DNA of 64,000 nucleotides from JAEVLT01 sp050496765 (GTDB lineage: Bacteria; Bacillota; Bacilli; Bacillales; Cytobacillaceae), in NCBI RefSeq assembly GCF_050496765.1, contig NZ_JBNWEO010000009.1:1-64000 (forward strand), read 5' to 3'. The position numbers and the translations under genes are program-made. Below the pieces are notes generated by a model. The model was not told the origin of the DNA. It worked only from the letters and a program-made list of their open reading frames with translations, and did no database searches. Shown one piece after another: positions 39,393 to 48,425 of this stretch. Position 1 is the first letter of the stretch, and each line of letters begins with the position of its first letter.

Positions 39393-41592
39393 ACCAAGTC
39401 CACAGGAAATTAAGACAGACAAGATTTACGCACAGATGGGTTTGACCGACAGTGAATTTGCGATGATTGAAAAGATTCTTGGGCGCACACCGAATTACAC
39501 CGAAACAGGCCTATTCTCCGTTATGTGGTCTGAACATTGCAGCTATAAAAACTCGAAGCCGGTGTTAAAAAAGTTCCCAACAACAGGCGAGCGGGTACTC
39601 CAAGGCCCGGGTGAAGGTGCGGGGATTGTCGATATCGGCGATGAACAGGCGGTTGTGTTTAAAATCGAAAGCCATAACCACCCATCGGCGATTGAGCCGT
39701 ATCAAGGCGCAGCAACGGGTGTGGGCGGTATTATTCGCGATGTTTTTTCAATGGGTGCCAGACCGATCGCCATGCTAAATTCGCTTCGTTTTGGCGAGTT
39801 GGATTCAGCGCGGGTTCGCTATCTTTTTAAAGAGGTTGTCGCAGGCATTGCCGGCTATGGAAACTGCATCGGGATTCCAACTGTTGGCGGCGAGGTGCAA
39901 TTTGATGCTTCCTATGAAGGGAACCCGCTGGTAAATGCAATGTGTGTTGGCTTAATTGATCATAAAGATATTCAAAAAGGGCAGGCCCATGGTGCAGGCA
40001 ATACGGTGATGTATGTTGGGGCAAAAACAGGCCGCGACGGGATTCATGGAGCAACCTTTGCTTCTGAAGAATTAACGGAGCAGTCCGATGAGAAGCGTCC
40101 GGCTGTGCAAGTAGGCGATCCGTTTATGGAGAAACTGTTGCTTGAGGCATGCCTAGAACTCGTGCACGTTGATTCGCTTGTTGGAATCCAGGATATGGGA
40201 GCAGCTGGGCTGATCAGCTCCTCTTCTGAAATGGCAAGCAAAGCGGGCATGGGGATCGAAATGAATTTGGATCTTGTGCCGCAGCGTGAAACGGGAATGA
40301 CGCCATATGAGATGATGCTTTCCGAATCCCAGGAGCGGATGCTGATTGTTGTTAAACAAGGAAGGGAACAGGAAATTGTTGATCTTTTTGCAAAGTATGA
40401 TTTGGAAGCTGTAGCGATTGGCAAAGTGACCGATGATAAAATGCTCCGGCTGTACCATAAAGGCGAGATTGTTGCAGATGTTCCGGCCGATGCACTGGCA
40501 GCTGATGCCCCTGTATATCATAAGCCTTCACAGGAGCCGGAGTATTTCCGCGAATTCCAAACGATGGAAGATACTGTACCACAAGTGGATGATTACAAGC
40601 AAACGTTGATCCAGCTTCTTGCTCAACCGACGATTGCCAGCAAAGAGTGGGTTTACCAGCAGTACGACTACATGGTTCGAACCAATACAGTCGTTTCACC
40701 CGGATCGGATGCTGCCGTTGTCCGCATACGCGGTACACGCAAAGCATTGGCGATGACGACCGATTGCAATTCGCGCTACGTGTATTTGGATCCTGAAACC
40801 GGCGGGAAAATTGCCGTTGCCGAAGCAGCAAGAAACATTGTTTGCTCCGGTGCAGAGCCGCTCGCAATCACGGATAATTTAAATTTCGGAAATCCGGAAA
40901 AACCGGAAGTGTTCTGGCAAATTGAAAAAGCAGCTGACGGCATGAGTGAAGCCTGCCGGGTATTGAACACACCGGTAATTGGCGGAAATGTCTCCTTATA
41001 CAATGAAACGAGCGGAACGGCAGTCTATCCAACACCGGTTGTTGGAATGGTCGGATTGGTTGCCGACCTTAACCATATAACGACCCAGCAGTTTAAAGAG
41101 AGCGGCGATTTGATTTATTTAATTGGCGAAACAACCCCTGAGTTTGGCGGCAGCGAGTTGCAAAAGCTGTTAAATGGACGGATTTTCGGGAAATCTCCTG
41201 CATTGAATGTCGAAGTGGAGAAAGAAAGACAAGCACAAGTATTGGCAGCGATTCGTGCCGGTCTTGTTCAGTCAGCACATGATGTTTCTGAAGGCGGTCT
41301 TGCGGTTGCGCTTGCTGAATGTCTGTTCGCCAATGAATGGCTTGGCGCCAATGTTGAAATCGACGGCGAAGCGGTTACGGCTCTATTTAGTGAAACGCAG
41401 TCCCGATTCCTGCTGTCGGTGAAAAAAGAGAATCAAGCTGAATTTGAAACGATTGTGGATGCTAGGTTAATCGGGGAAGTTGCGGATTCAGCCATGCTTC
41501 GGATTGTCAACAATGGTACGGCAGTTGTCGAAGCAGCTGTTTCTGAATTAAAAGATGCTTGGAAAGGGGCTATCCCATGCTTGCTGAAATAA
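39376..41592 (+). CDS. purL: FGAM synthase large subunit PurL
   Basis: 738 residues, the small-PurL type. Conserved pieces are FSVMWSEHCSYKNSKPVLKK, KIESHNHPSAIEPYQGAATG, VGGIIRDVFSMGARPIA, and the second-half equivalents (ETSGTAVYPTPVVGMVG and SAHDVSEGGLAVALAE). It makes FGAM from FGAR, ATP and ammonia from PurQ. The stop overlaps purF by 16 bases. Confidence 0.97.
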   Translation: MLLKHEPSPQEIKTDKIYAQMGLTDSEFAMIEKILGRTPNYTETGLFSVMWSEHCSYKNSKPVLKKFPTTGERVLQGPGEGAGIVDIGDEQAVVFKIESHNHPSAIEPYQGAATGVGGIIRDVFSMGARPIAMLNSLRFGELDSARVRYLFKEVVAGIAGYGNCIGIPTVGGEVQFDASYEGNPLVNAMCVGLIDHKDIQKGQAHGAGNTVMYVGAKTGRDGIHGATFASEELTEQSDEKRPAVQVGDPFMEKLLLEACLELVHVDSLVGIQDMGAAGLISSSSEMASKAGMGIEMNLDLVPQRETGMTPYEMMLSESQERMLIVVKQGREQEIVDLFAKYDLEAVAIGKVTDDKMLRLYHKGEIVADVPADALAADAPVYHKPSQEPEYFREFQTMEDTVPQVDDYKQTLIQLLAQPTIASKEWVYQQYDYMVRTNTVVSPGSDAAVVRIRGTRKALAMTTDCNSRYVYLDPETGGKIAVAEAARNIVCSGAEPLAITDNLNFGNPEKPEVFWQIEKAADGMSEACRVLNTPVIGGNVSLYNETSGTAVYPTPVVGMVGLVADLNHITTQQFKESGDLIYLIGETTPEFGGSELQKLLNGRIFGKSPALNVEVEKERQAQVLAAIRAGLVQSAHDVSEGGLAVALAECLFANEWLGANVEIDGEAVTALFSETQSRFLLSVKKENQAEFETIVDARLIGEVADSAMLRIVNNGTAVVEAAVSELKDAWKGAIPCLLK

Positions 41593-42989
41593 AAGGGTTG
41601 AACGAAGAGTGCGGGGTGTTTGGCATCTGGGGGCACCCTGATGCTGCCCAAATTACCTATTACGGTCTTCATAGTCTTCAGCATCGCGGTCAGGAAGGAA
41701 CAGGGATTGTCGTTTCAGACGGAAAAACACTGAAAGGTGCAAAAGGCGAAGGGCTTGTAACCGAAGTCTTCACAGCGGATATTATGAAAGATTTAGTCGG
41801 AGATGCGGCGATTGGGCATGTCCGCTATGCGACAGCGGGCGGCGGCGGTTATGAAAATGTTCAGCCGCTCTTGTTCCATTCACAAACGGGCAGCCTTGCA
41901 CTCGCCCATAATGGAAATCTGGTCAACGCCAACTCGTTAAAGCATCAGCTTGAAGGGCAAGGAAGCATTTTTCAAACAAGCTCGGATACGGAAGTACTTG
42001 CTCATTTAATGAAGCGCAGCGGCTATCATCAGCTAAAGGATCAAGCAAAAAACGCGCTTACAATGCTGAAGGGTGCCTATGCTTACTTGATTATGACGGA
42101 AACGGAATTAATGGTCGCTCTTGATCCGCATGGGTTAAGACCGCTTTCACTTGGAATGATCGGCGATGCCTATGTCGTTGCGTCAGAAACATGTGCGTTT
42201 GACGTGGTCGGGGCTGACTATATTCGTGATGTTCTGCCTGGCGAATTGCTGATTATCAATAAGGATGGACTGACATCTGAGCGCTTTGTGGTCAGCACGA
42301 CGAAAGCGATCTGCATGATGGAATACATTTATTTTTCAAGACCCGACAGTGATATCAATGGTATTAATGTTCATACGGCACGGAAAAATTTGGGGAAACG
42401 GCTTGCAATCGAAGCGCCGATTGAAGCAGACGTTGTCACAGGTGTTCCCGATTCAAGCATTTCGGCGGCGATTGGCTATGCAGAGGCGTCCGGCATCCCA
42501 TATGAAATGGGACTGATTAAAAACCGCTATGTCGGCCGGACGTTTATTCAGCCTTCGCAATCGTTACGGGAGCAAGGCGTTAAAATGAAACTGTCACCAG
42601 TGCGCGGTGTAGTAGAAGGAAAACGGGTCATTATGGTCGACGATTCAATTGTCCGGGGTACGACAAGCAGAAGGATTGTCAACATGCTGAAGGATGCCGG
42701 GGCGCTGGAGGTTCATGTTGTGATCAGCTCACCGCCAATCAAAAATCCATGTTTTTACGGGATTGACACCTCGACAAAAGAAGAATTGATTGCATCGGAC
42801 AAATCGGTGGAAGAAATCCGCCAGCTGATCGGCGCCGATTCATTGACATTTTTAAGCGTCGAAGGGATGCTTGAAGCAATCGGCAAACAGGATCATGGCG
42901 AGACATCCGGCTATTGCCTTGGCTGTTTTACAGGAAAGTACCCGACGGAAATTTATCCGGATACATTGCAATACTATTATCAGAAATAA
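41577..42989 (+). CDS. purF: Amidophosphoribosyltransferase
   Basis: 470 residues. The start MLAEIKGLNEE-C gives an 11-residue propeptide before the nucleophile C12, as in B. subtilis. The Ntn domain has YYGLHSLQHRGQEGTGI; the PRPP site is VIMVDDSIVRGTTSRRIV. Cys residues for the 4Fe-4S cluster are visible in NPCFYGIDT and GYCLGCFTG. It commits PRPP to purine synthesis. It overlaps purL by 16 bases. The following 280 bp to purM is unusually long for this operon and carries a repeat array. Confidence 0.96.
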   Translation: MLAEIKGLNEECGVFGIWGHPDAAQITYYGLHSLQHRGQEGTGIVVSDGKTLKGAKGEGLVTEVFTADIMKDLVGDAAIGHVRYATAGGGGYENVQPLLFHSQTGSLALAHNGNLVNANSLKHQLEGQGSIFQTSSDTEVLAHLMKRSGYHQLKDQAKNALTMLKGAYAYLIMTETELMVALDPHGLRPLSLGMIGDAYVVASETCAFDVVGADYIRDVLPGELLIINKDGLTSERFVVSTTKAICMMEYIYFSRPDSDINGINVHTARKNLGKRLAIEAPIEADVVTGVPDSSISAAIGYAEASGIPYEMGLIKNRYVGRTFIQPSQSLREQGVKMKLSPVRGVVEGKRVIMVDDSIVRGTTSRRIVNMLKDAGALEVHVVISSPPIKNPCFYGIDTSTKEELIASDKSVEEIRQLIGADSLTFLSVEGMLEAIGKQDHGETSGYCLGCFTGKYPTEIYPDTLQYYYQK

Positions 42990-42992
42990 TTG

Positions 42993-43062
42993 GGGGAAGA
43001 CGCTTAAGGTGACTTGCCATCAAAGTCAAAGTCATCCCAACATTGAAGGGGAAGACGCTTAA
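42993..43062 (+). repeat. 15-bp direct repeat after purF
   Basis: GGGGAAGACGCTTAA is found at 42993-43007 and 43048-43062, 55 bp apart. The copies flank a short AT-neutral segment and precede the 21-bp array, and may mark how the array was inserted. Confidence 0.6.
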
Positions 43063-43089
43063 TAAGTAGACGAACAAATTGTGACAGCG

Positions 43090-43245
43090 GCGGAATCAAT
43101 TGTGAAAGTCGCGGAATGGTCGCCTAAACTCGCGGAATCAGGACGAAAAGTGGCGGAATGCACGTCAACTTCCGCGGAGTCAGGACGAAAAGTGGCGGAA
43201 TGCACGTCAACTTTCGCGGAGTCAAGCTCTAAACCTAGCGGATTT
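43090..43245 (+). repeat. Array of eight GCGGA motifs at 21-bp spacing between purF and purM
   Basis: The core GCGGA starts at 43090, 43111, 43132, 43153, 43174, 43195, 43216 and 43238. The first seven are exactly 21 bp apart; the last is off by one. Two longer sub-units alternate: GCGGAATGCACGTCAACTT and GCGGAGTCAGGACGAAAAGTG. Because 21 is a multiple of 3 the array is open in the purM frame, but it lacks a good ribosome-binding site and the real purM start is at 43270. It shares its core and period with the arrays at 47806 and 63694 (opposite orientation). Confidence 0.9.
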
Positions 43246-43269
43246 TTTAGAAAAAATTGGAGGGTTTCC

Positions 43270-44295
43270 ATGTCAAACGCGTATAAGCAAGCAGGCGTAA
43301 ATATTGAAGCGGGCTATGAAGCCGTAACGCGCATGAAAAAACATGTGCAAAAAACATCCAGAGCCGGAGTTCTGGGCGGTTTAGGCGGATTTGGCGGAAT
43401 GTTTGATCTTTCTGTGTTAAATTTAAAAGAACCAGTGCTTGTTTCCGGAACAGACGGGGTTGGAACAAAACTGATGCTAGCCTTCATGATGGACCAGCAT
43501 GACACGATCGGGATCGACGCCGTGGCCATGTGTGTCAATGATATCGTTGTCCAGGGAGCAGAACCGCTATACTTCCTTGATTATATTGCTTGCGGGGCAG
43601 CCGCTCCAGAAAAAATTGAAGCGATTGTCAAAGGAGTGGCAGAAGGTTGCCAACTGGCGGGATGTGCCCTTGTCGGCGGGGAAACAGCGGAAATGCCAGG
43701 GCTGTACGATCCAAACGAATACGATCTCGCTGGATTTGCTGTTGGCGCTTGCGAAAAATCCGAGCTCATTACAGGTGAAAGCATTCAGCCGGGCGATGTC
43801 TTGATCGGGCTTGCCTCAAGCGGTATTCATAGCAATGGCTATTCGCTCGTTCGAAAAATATTTTTGCAAGATGCCAAATGGGCATTAACTGATTATCTTG
43901 ATGAACTTGGCTGTACCCTTGGTGAAGAATTGCTAAAGCCGACGAAAATTTACGTGAAGCCCATTTTACAGGCAATGAAAAGCTTCCATTTAAAAGGAAT
44001 GGCCCATATCACTGGCGGCGGTTTTATCGAAAATATTCCAAGAATGCTACCGGAAGGTCTCGGCGCCTCCCTTACAGAAAAAAATTGGACAGTGCCGCCC
44101 GTATTTTCCTTGCTCTCGTCACTTGGTCAAATCAGCCATCAAGAAATGTACAATGTGTTTAATATGGGAGTGGGCATGGTCATTGCCGTTGCCAAAGAAG
44201 ATGCTGAAGCGCTAGTAAAGCAGTTTAACGAAATGGGCGAAACGGCATATGAGCTTGGTGTTGTGACAGATCGGGAAGGAATTGAAATTTTGTGA
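43270..44295 (+). CDS. purM: Phosphoribosylformylglycinamidine cyclo-ligase
   Basis: 341 residues. MSNAYKQAGVNIEAGYEAV is the family start; SGTDGVGTKLMLAF, GIDAVAMCVNDIVVQGAEPL and GGETAEMPGLY are conserved AIR-synthetase motifs. It closes the imidazole ring to give AIR. The ATG at 43270 follows TTGGAGGG. A longer in-frame reading from GTG 43081 would add 63 residues translated from the 21-bp repeats; it is not supported by a ribosome-binding site or the family length. Confidence 0.95.
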   Translation: MSNAYKQAGVNIEAGYEAVTRMKKHVQKTSRAGVLGGLGGFGGMFDLSVLNLKEPVLVSGTDGVGTKLMLAFMMDQHDTIGIDAVAMCVNDIVVQGAEPLYFLDYIACGAAAPEKIEAIVKGVAEGCQLAGCALVGGETAEMPGLYDPNEYDLAGFAVGACEKSELITGESIQPGDVLIGLASSGIHSNGYSLVRKIFLQDAKWALTDYLDELGCTLGEELLKPTKIYVKPILQAMKSFHLKGMAHITGGGFIENIPRMLPEGLGASLTEKNWTVPPVFSLLSSLGQISHQEMYNVFNMGVGMVIAVAKEDAEALVKQFNEMGETAYELGVVTDREGIEIL

Positions 44296-44903
44296 AAAAA
44301 AATAAAAAACTTGCTGTATTTGCCTCGGGAAACGGAAGCAACTTCCAAGCGATTGTCGACGCGGTATATTCCGGAGAACTAGATGCAGAATTGTCCTTAC
44401 TTGTTTGTGACAAACCGGGTGCCTATGCCATTGAACGAGCGAACAATGCGGGGATTCCCCGTTTTGTTTTTGAGGCAAAAGCGTATGCCAGTAAAGAAGC
44501 TTTTGAAAAAGAAATGATCGCGCACCTGAAATCCGCTGATGTTGATTTTATTGTCCTTGCGGGCTATATGCGCTTAATTGGATCGACATTATTAAATGAA
44601 TACGAGGGGCGGATTGTCAATATTCACCCATCATTGTTGCCGGCATTCCCGGGCAAGGATGCAATCGGACAGGCGCTGACAGCAGGCGTGAGCGAAACAG
44701 GTGTAACCGTCCATTTTGTTGATGAAGGAATGGATACGGGTCCGATCATCGCCCAGAAGCGGGTCGACATTGAGGAAAATGAAACACTGGAAAGCTTGCA
44801 GGCAAAAATTCACGCGGTTGAGCATCGACTATACCCAGCTGTTTTACAAAAATTACTCACACAAGGGGAAATGACTTATGGCAAAAAAGAGAGCGTTAAT
44901 TAG
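44292..44903 (+). CDS. purN: Phosphoribosylglycinamide formyltransferase
   Basis: 203 residues. LAVFASGNGSNFQAIVDAVY opens; the catalytic block is VLAGYMRLIG, then NIHPSLLPAFPGKDAIGQAL and GVTVHFVDEGMDTGPII, with the usual Asn, His and Asp. It formylates GAR with 10-formyl-THF. The GTG start overlaps the purM stop (GTGA) and the 3' end overlaps purH by 26 bases. Confidence 0.95.
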   Translation: MKKNKKLAVFASGNGSNFQAIVDAVYSGELDAELSLLVCDKPGAYAIERANNAGIPRFVFEAKAYASKEAFEKEMIAHLKSADVDFIVLAGYMRLIGSTLLNEYEGRIVNIHPSLLPAFPGKDAIGQALTAGVSETGVTVHFVDEGMDTGPIIAQKRVDIEENETLESLQAKIHAVEHRLYPAVLQKLLTQGEMTYGKKESVN

Positions 44904-46416
44904 TGTATCGGATAAAACCGGAATTACCAATTTTGCAAAAGAACTCGTCAGCCTTGGTTTTGAACTTATTTCAACCGGCGGTACGAAAAAGGCGCTGCAA
45001 AACGAAGGGATTCCGGTCATGAGTGTCAGTGATGTAACCGGATTTCCGGAAATTTTGGAAGGACGCGTGAAAACGTTAAATCCGTACATTCACGGCGGGC
45101 TGCTCGCAAAGCAAGATGATCCCGAACATCAAAAGCAACTGGAAGAGCACAAAATCGCGCCGATTCAGCTCGTCGTCGTCAATTTGTATCCATTCCAGCA
45201 AACGATTGAAAAACCGGATGTGACCGTGGCAGATGCGATCGAAAATATTGATATCGGCGGTCCGACAATGCTGCGCGCCTCAGCTAAAAATCATCAATAC
45301 GTGACGGTAGTAGTCGACCCGGCTGATTATGAAACAGTCGTAACCGAACTAAAAGCAGAGGGAATCACGACGCTTGAAACAAGAAGGAAACTGGCAGCCA
45401 AGGTTTTCCGTCATACAGCAGCATATGATGCGTTAATTGCTCAATATATGACAGAGCTTGCCAACGAAGAAACACCGGAAAAACTAACCGTAACATACGA
45501 ATTGAAACAACAGCTCCGCTACGGCGAAAACCCTCACCAACAAGCGGCATTTTATAAAAAACCTCTTGGTTCATCGTTTTCGATTGCTGCTGCCAATCAG
45601 CTGCATGGTAAAGAATTATCCTACAATAATATTAATGATGCGGACGCCGCCCTGCAAATTGTCAAAGAATTTACAGAGCCAGCCGCAGTTGCCGTTAAGC
45701 ATATGAACCCTTGCGGCGTAGGTGTTGGTGTGACTGCGTATGAAGCATTTACAAAAGCGTTTGCGGCAGATCCTATTTCAATTTTTGGCGGGATTATTGC
45801 CTTTAACCGCGAAGTCGATGCCGAAACAGCGGCAAAACTTCATGAAATTTTCTTAGAAATTGTTATTGCCCCTTCTTATTCACAAGAAGCATTGGAAATT
45901 TTAACAAAGAAAAAGAATCTCCGGCTCTTAACCGTACCGTTTGATCAAGTGAACAAACCGGAAGCGAAGATGGTGACAATCGAAGGCGGACTGCTTGTTC
46001 AAGACCAGGATCGTTATACATTGGAAAATGCAGAAATCACGATTCCAACCAAACGGCAGCCAACCGACGAAGAATGGGAAGCATTAAAGCTCGGCTGGAA
46101 AATTGTTAAACATGTTAAATCCAATGCAATTGTTGTTGCAAGCAAGGATATGACATTAGGAATCGGTGCTGGGCAAATGAACCGGGTTGGTTCAGCAGAA
46201 ATTGCTTTGAAACAGGCTGGAGAAAAAGCCCAAGGAGCCGGACTTGCATCCGATGCATTTTTCCCAATGGATGATACCGTCGAAGCAGCCGCAAAAGCAG
46301 GAATCACCGCGATTATCCAGCCAGGCGGATCAATTCGTGACGAGGATTCGATCAAAAAAGCGGATGAATACGGAATTGCCATGGTGTTCACAGGTGTCCG
46401 CCATTTTAAACATTAA
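44878..46416 (+). CDS. purH: Bifunctional AICAR transformylase / IMP cyclohydrolase
   Basis: 512 residues. The N-terminal MGS-like cyclohydrolase domain covers about 1-190 (RALISVSDKTGITNFAKELV, GGRVKTLNPYIHGGLLA-type sequence). The transformylase domain runs from about 200 (LRYGENPHQQAAFY, AVKHMNPCGVGVG, ending IQPGGSIRDEDSIKKADEYG). It carries out the last two steps to IMP. The start lies inside purN. Confidence 0.96.
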   Translation: MAKKRALISVSDKTGITNFAKELVSLGFELISTGGTKKALQNEGIPVMSVSDVTGFPEILEGRVKTLNPYIHGGLLAKQDDPEHQKQLEEHKIAPIQLVVVNLYPFQQTIEKPDVTVADAIENIDIGGPTMLRASAKNHQYVTVVVDPADYETVVTELKAEGITTLETRRKLAAKVFRHTAAYDALIAQYMTELANEETPEKLTVTYELKQQLRYGENPHQQAAFYKKPLGSSFSIAAANQLHGKELSYNNINDADAALQIVKEFTEPAAVAVKHMNPCGVGVGVTAYEAFTKAFAADPISIFGGIIAFNREVDAETAAKLHEIFLEIVIAPSYSQEALEILTKKKNLRLLTVPFDQVNKPEAKMVTIEGGLLVQDQDRYTLENAEITIPTKRQPTDEEWEALKLGWKIVKHVKSNAIVVASKDMTLGIGAGQMNRVGSAEIALKQAGEKAQGAGLASDAFFPMDDTVEAAAKAGITAIIQPGGSIRDEDSIKKADEYGIAMVFTGVRHFKH

Positions 46417-46450
46417 TAAGAACTTATTTTTATGAATGGGAGCGAATCAA

Positions 46451-47728
46451 GTGAATGTATTAGTGATTGGACGCGGCGGCAGAGAGCATGCCATTTGCCG
46501 GAAACTAAAGGATAGCTCAATGGTTGAAACTGTTTTCGCCGCCCCTGGCAATGACGGGATGGCGGATGTGGCCACATGCATCCAGCTTGATGAAAACGAT
46601 CATGAACAGCTCGTTCAGTTTGCGAAGGAACAGCAAGTGGGCTTAACGGTTATCGGACCGGAAATCCCGCTTCAGGCCGGGCTTGCTGACAAGTTCCTTG
46701 CTGCCGATTTGAAAGTATTCGGGCCCACTCAAGCGGCGGCGGAAATTGAAGCAAGTAAATCTTTTGCAAAAGAATTAATGAAAAAATATCAAATCCCGAC
46801 GGCTGATTATGCAGTGTTCACATCCTATGAAGAGGCTTGCCACTATGTGAAAGAAAAGGGAGCACCGATCGTGATCAAAGCGGACGGGCTTGCCGCTGGC
46901 AAAGGGGTAACCGTTGCGCTCACCCTTGAGGAAGCATTGCAAAGCCTTGAAGAAATGCTGGTTGGCCAAAAATTTGGCGACGCGTCTAGCCAAGTGGTGA
47001 TTGAAGAATTTTTAAGCGGCGAAGAATTTTCATTAATGGCCTTTGTGAACGGTGAAAAAGTGATTCCACTTGAAATTGTCCAAGACCACAAGCGCGCTTT
47101 TGATGGTGATTTAGGTCCGAACACAGGCGGAATGGGCGCTTATTCACCGGTTCCGCATATCGGTGATGAAACCGTGCAAATTGCGATCGAAACCATTCTG
47201 AAGCCGGCGGCGCTAGCGCTCGTACAAGAAGGAAGAAGTTTTTGCGGTGTACTGTATGCCGGTTTAATTAAAACTGAGAATGGCCCGAAAGTGATTGAAT
47301 TTAATGCCCGTTTTGGCGATCCGGAAACAGAAGTGATTTTGCCAAGATTATCATCCGATCTGGCGGCGGTTATGCTCGAAGTGCTTGACGGAAAAACACC
47401 GGAGTTGGTTTGGGACGAGCAAGCGATGATTGGCGTCGTCATTGCGGCCAAAGGGTACCCAGAACAGTATGAAAAAGGACATGTTTTAACAGGCTTAGCT
47501 GATTTAGATCGTGAAAAAGTGTTTGTTTTTCATGCTGGAACGGTTCAAAAGGAAAATGGCGAATTTGCAACCGCAGGCGGCCGGGTTCTGCTTGTCGGAG
47601 CCAAGGGAGAAACGCTTGAAGAGGCGAGCAGGAAGGTCTACCGAGAGCTTGAGGAAAAATTAACGTCAAGCGGTGTGTTTTATCGAAAGGATATTGGCGC
47701 AAAAGCATTTAAGCATTTTTCTTCCTAA
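46451..47728 (+). CDS. purD: Phosphoribosylamine-glycine ligase
   Basis: 425 residues, ATP-grasp. MNVLVIGRGGREHAICRKL opens; the ATP site IVIKADGLAAGKGVTVA and the metal-binding VIEFNARFGDPETEVILPRL are conserved. It makes GAR. The GTG start at 46451 follows GGGAG with 8 bases spacing; an ATG at 46436 is in frame but overlaps that site. Last gene of the operon, followed by a strong terminator. Confidence 0.95.
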   Translation: MNVLVIGRGGREHAICRKLKDSSMVETVFAAPGNDGMADVATCIQLDENDHEQLVQFAKEQQVGLTVIGPEIPLQAGLADKFLAADLKVFGPTQAAAEIEASKSFAKELMKKYQIPTADYAVFTSYEEACHYVKEKGAPIVIKADGLAAGKGVTVALTLEEALQSLEEMLVGQKFGDASSQVVIEEFLSGEEFSLMAFVNGEKVIPLEIVQDHKRAFDGDLGPNTGGMGAYSPVPHIGDETVQIAIETILKPAALALVQEGRSFCGVLYAGLIKTENGPKVIEFNARFGDPETEVILPRLSSDLAAVMLEVLDGKTPELVWDEQAMIGVVIAAKGYPEQYEKGHVLTGLADLDREKVFVFHAGTVQKENGEFATAGGRVLLVGAKGETLEEASRKVYRELEEKLTSSGVFYRKDIGAKAFKHFSS

Positions 47729-47732
47729 AAAA

Positions 47733-47768
47733 TAAGGCTGGTCAGTTCTGCATGCTGACCAGCCTTAA
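47733..47768 (+). terminator. pur operon terminator
   Basis: AAGGCTGGTCAG and CTGACCAGCCTT form a perfect 12-bp stem around TTCTGCATG, then AATTATTTT. Confidence 0.85.
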
Positions 47769-47799
47769 TTATTTTGTTACCGTGGCTTGCTGCAGAATT

Positions 47800-47880
47800 A
47801 TTTTTTCCGCCGACAACCTATGGAATTCCGCCTAGAAATTTATTTTTCCGCCTTCAAACTGCAGAATTCCGCCTACACAC
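47800..47880 (-). repeat. Array of four TTCCGCC motifs at 20-21 bp spacing after purD
   Basis: TCCGC starts at 47806, 47827, 47847 and 47868. Three of the units read AATTCCGCC or TTTTCCGCC, and two are preceded by CTGCAGAATT. On the minus strand this is the GGCGGAAT family also seen at 43090 and 63694. It lies in the tail-to-tail spacer between purD and the minus-strand DUF2892 gene. Confidence 0.85.
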
Positions 47881-47887
47881 CCATTTT

Positions 47888-48169
47888 TTATGTTGGATTA
47901 TAGGGCAGCACTTCGTCTTGATCCAAGCCTTCCATACTATCTCTTGAAGCGGTTTGCCCGTTTGTGGTTGATTTTTTATACAAATCAGTGGCAGGACAAT
48001 AGCGGACGATTCCTTCCCCAACTTTCATCGCTCCAAGCAAAATGGCAAGGAGATACGATTCTCTCCAAGGCCATTTGACAAGCTTTGCCGTTCCCCAGGC
48101 GACAATCGTTAAGCCAATCGTAATCCGAATAAGGGCATTTAAAATAGTGATATTTGGTTTTACATTCAT
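47888..48169 (-). CDS. DUF2892-family small membrane protein
   Basis: 93 residues on the minus strand. The pattern NALIRITIGLTIVAWGTAKL, then LLAILLGAMKVGEGIVRYCP with a conserved-type CP motif, matches DUF2892 (YgaP-like membrane segments without rhodanese). Two membrane helices; hydrophilic C-terminal tail of about 30 residues. The ATG is preceded by GAAGGAG on its strand. No function is established for these proteins. Confidence 0.7.
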   Translation of the reverse strand: MNVKPNITILNALIRITIGLTIVAWGTAKLVKWPWRESYLLAILLGAMKVGEGIVRYCPATDLYKKSTTNGQTASRDSMEGLDQDEVLPYNPT

Positions 48170-48425
48170 TAAATGTTCACTCCTTCACAAATATTCGAAA
48201 TTTATTCATGATTCTTTAGTGCGTTAAACGGACAATTATGGTAGTATAAAATTAATTCATTTTGTAAGTGCTTTCTTTTCCAAATTATGAATCAGTACTA
48301 GAAAAATGGTTTCTTCATAAAATGAATACGTCGGCTTTAAAAGCAGCCGGGTTACCAATAAAAATTCAGAAAAGAATAAATTTTCACAGAATAATTCGGC
48401 GAAAGGTAAAAGGGAGGAGATATCG

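Noticed and set aside
43090..43245. The 21-bp array as a CRISPR array
   Set aside because: Units are only 21 bp, with a 5-8 bp conserved core and no true repeat/spacer structure; no cas genes are nearby.
43081..43269. A 63-residue N-terminal extension of PurM
   Set aside because: It is encoded by the repeat array, lacks a ribosome-binding site, and the family start with a good site is at 43270.
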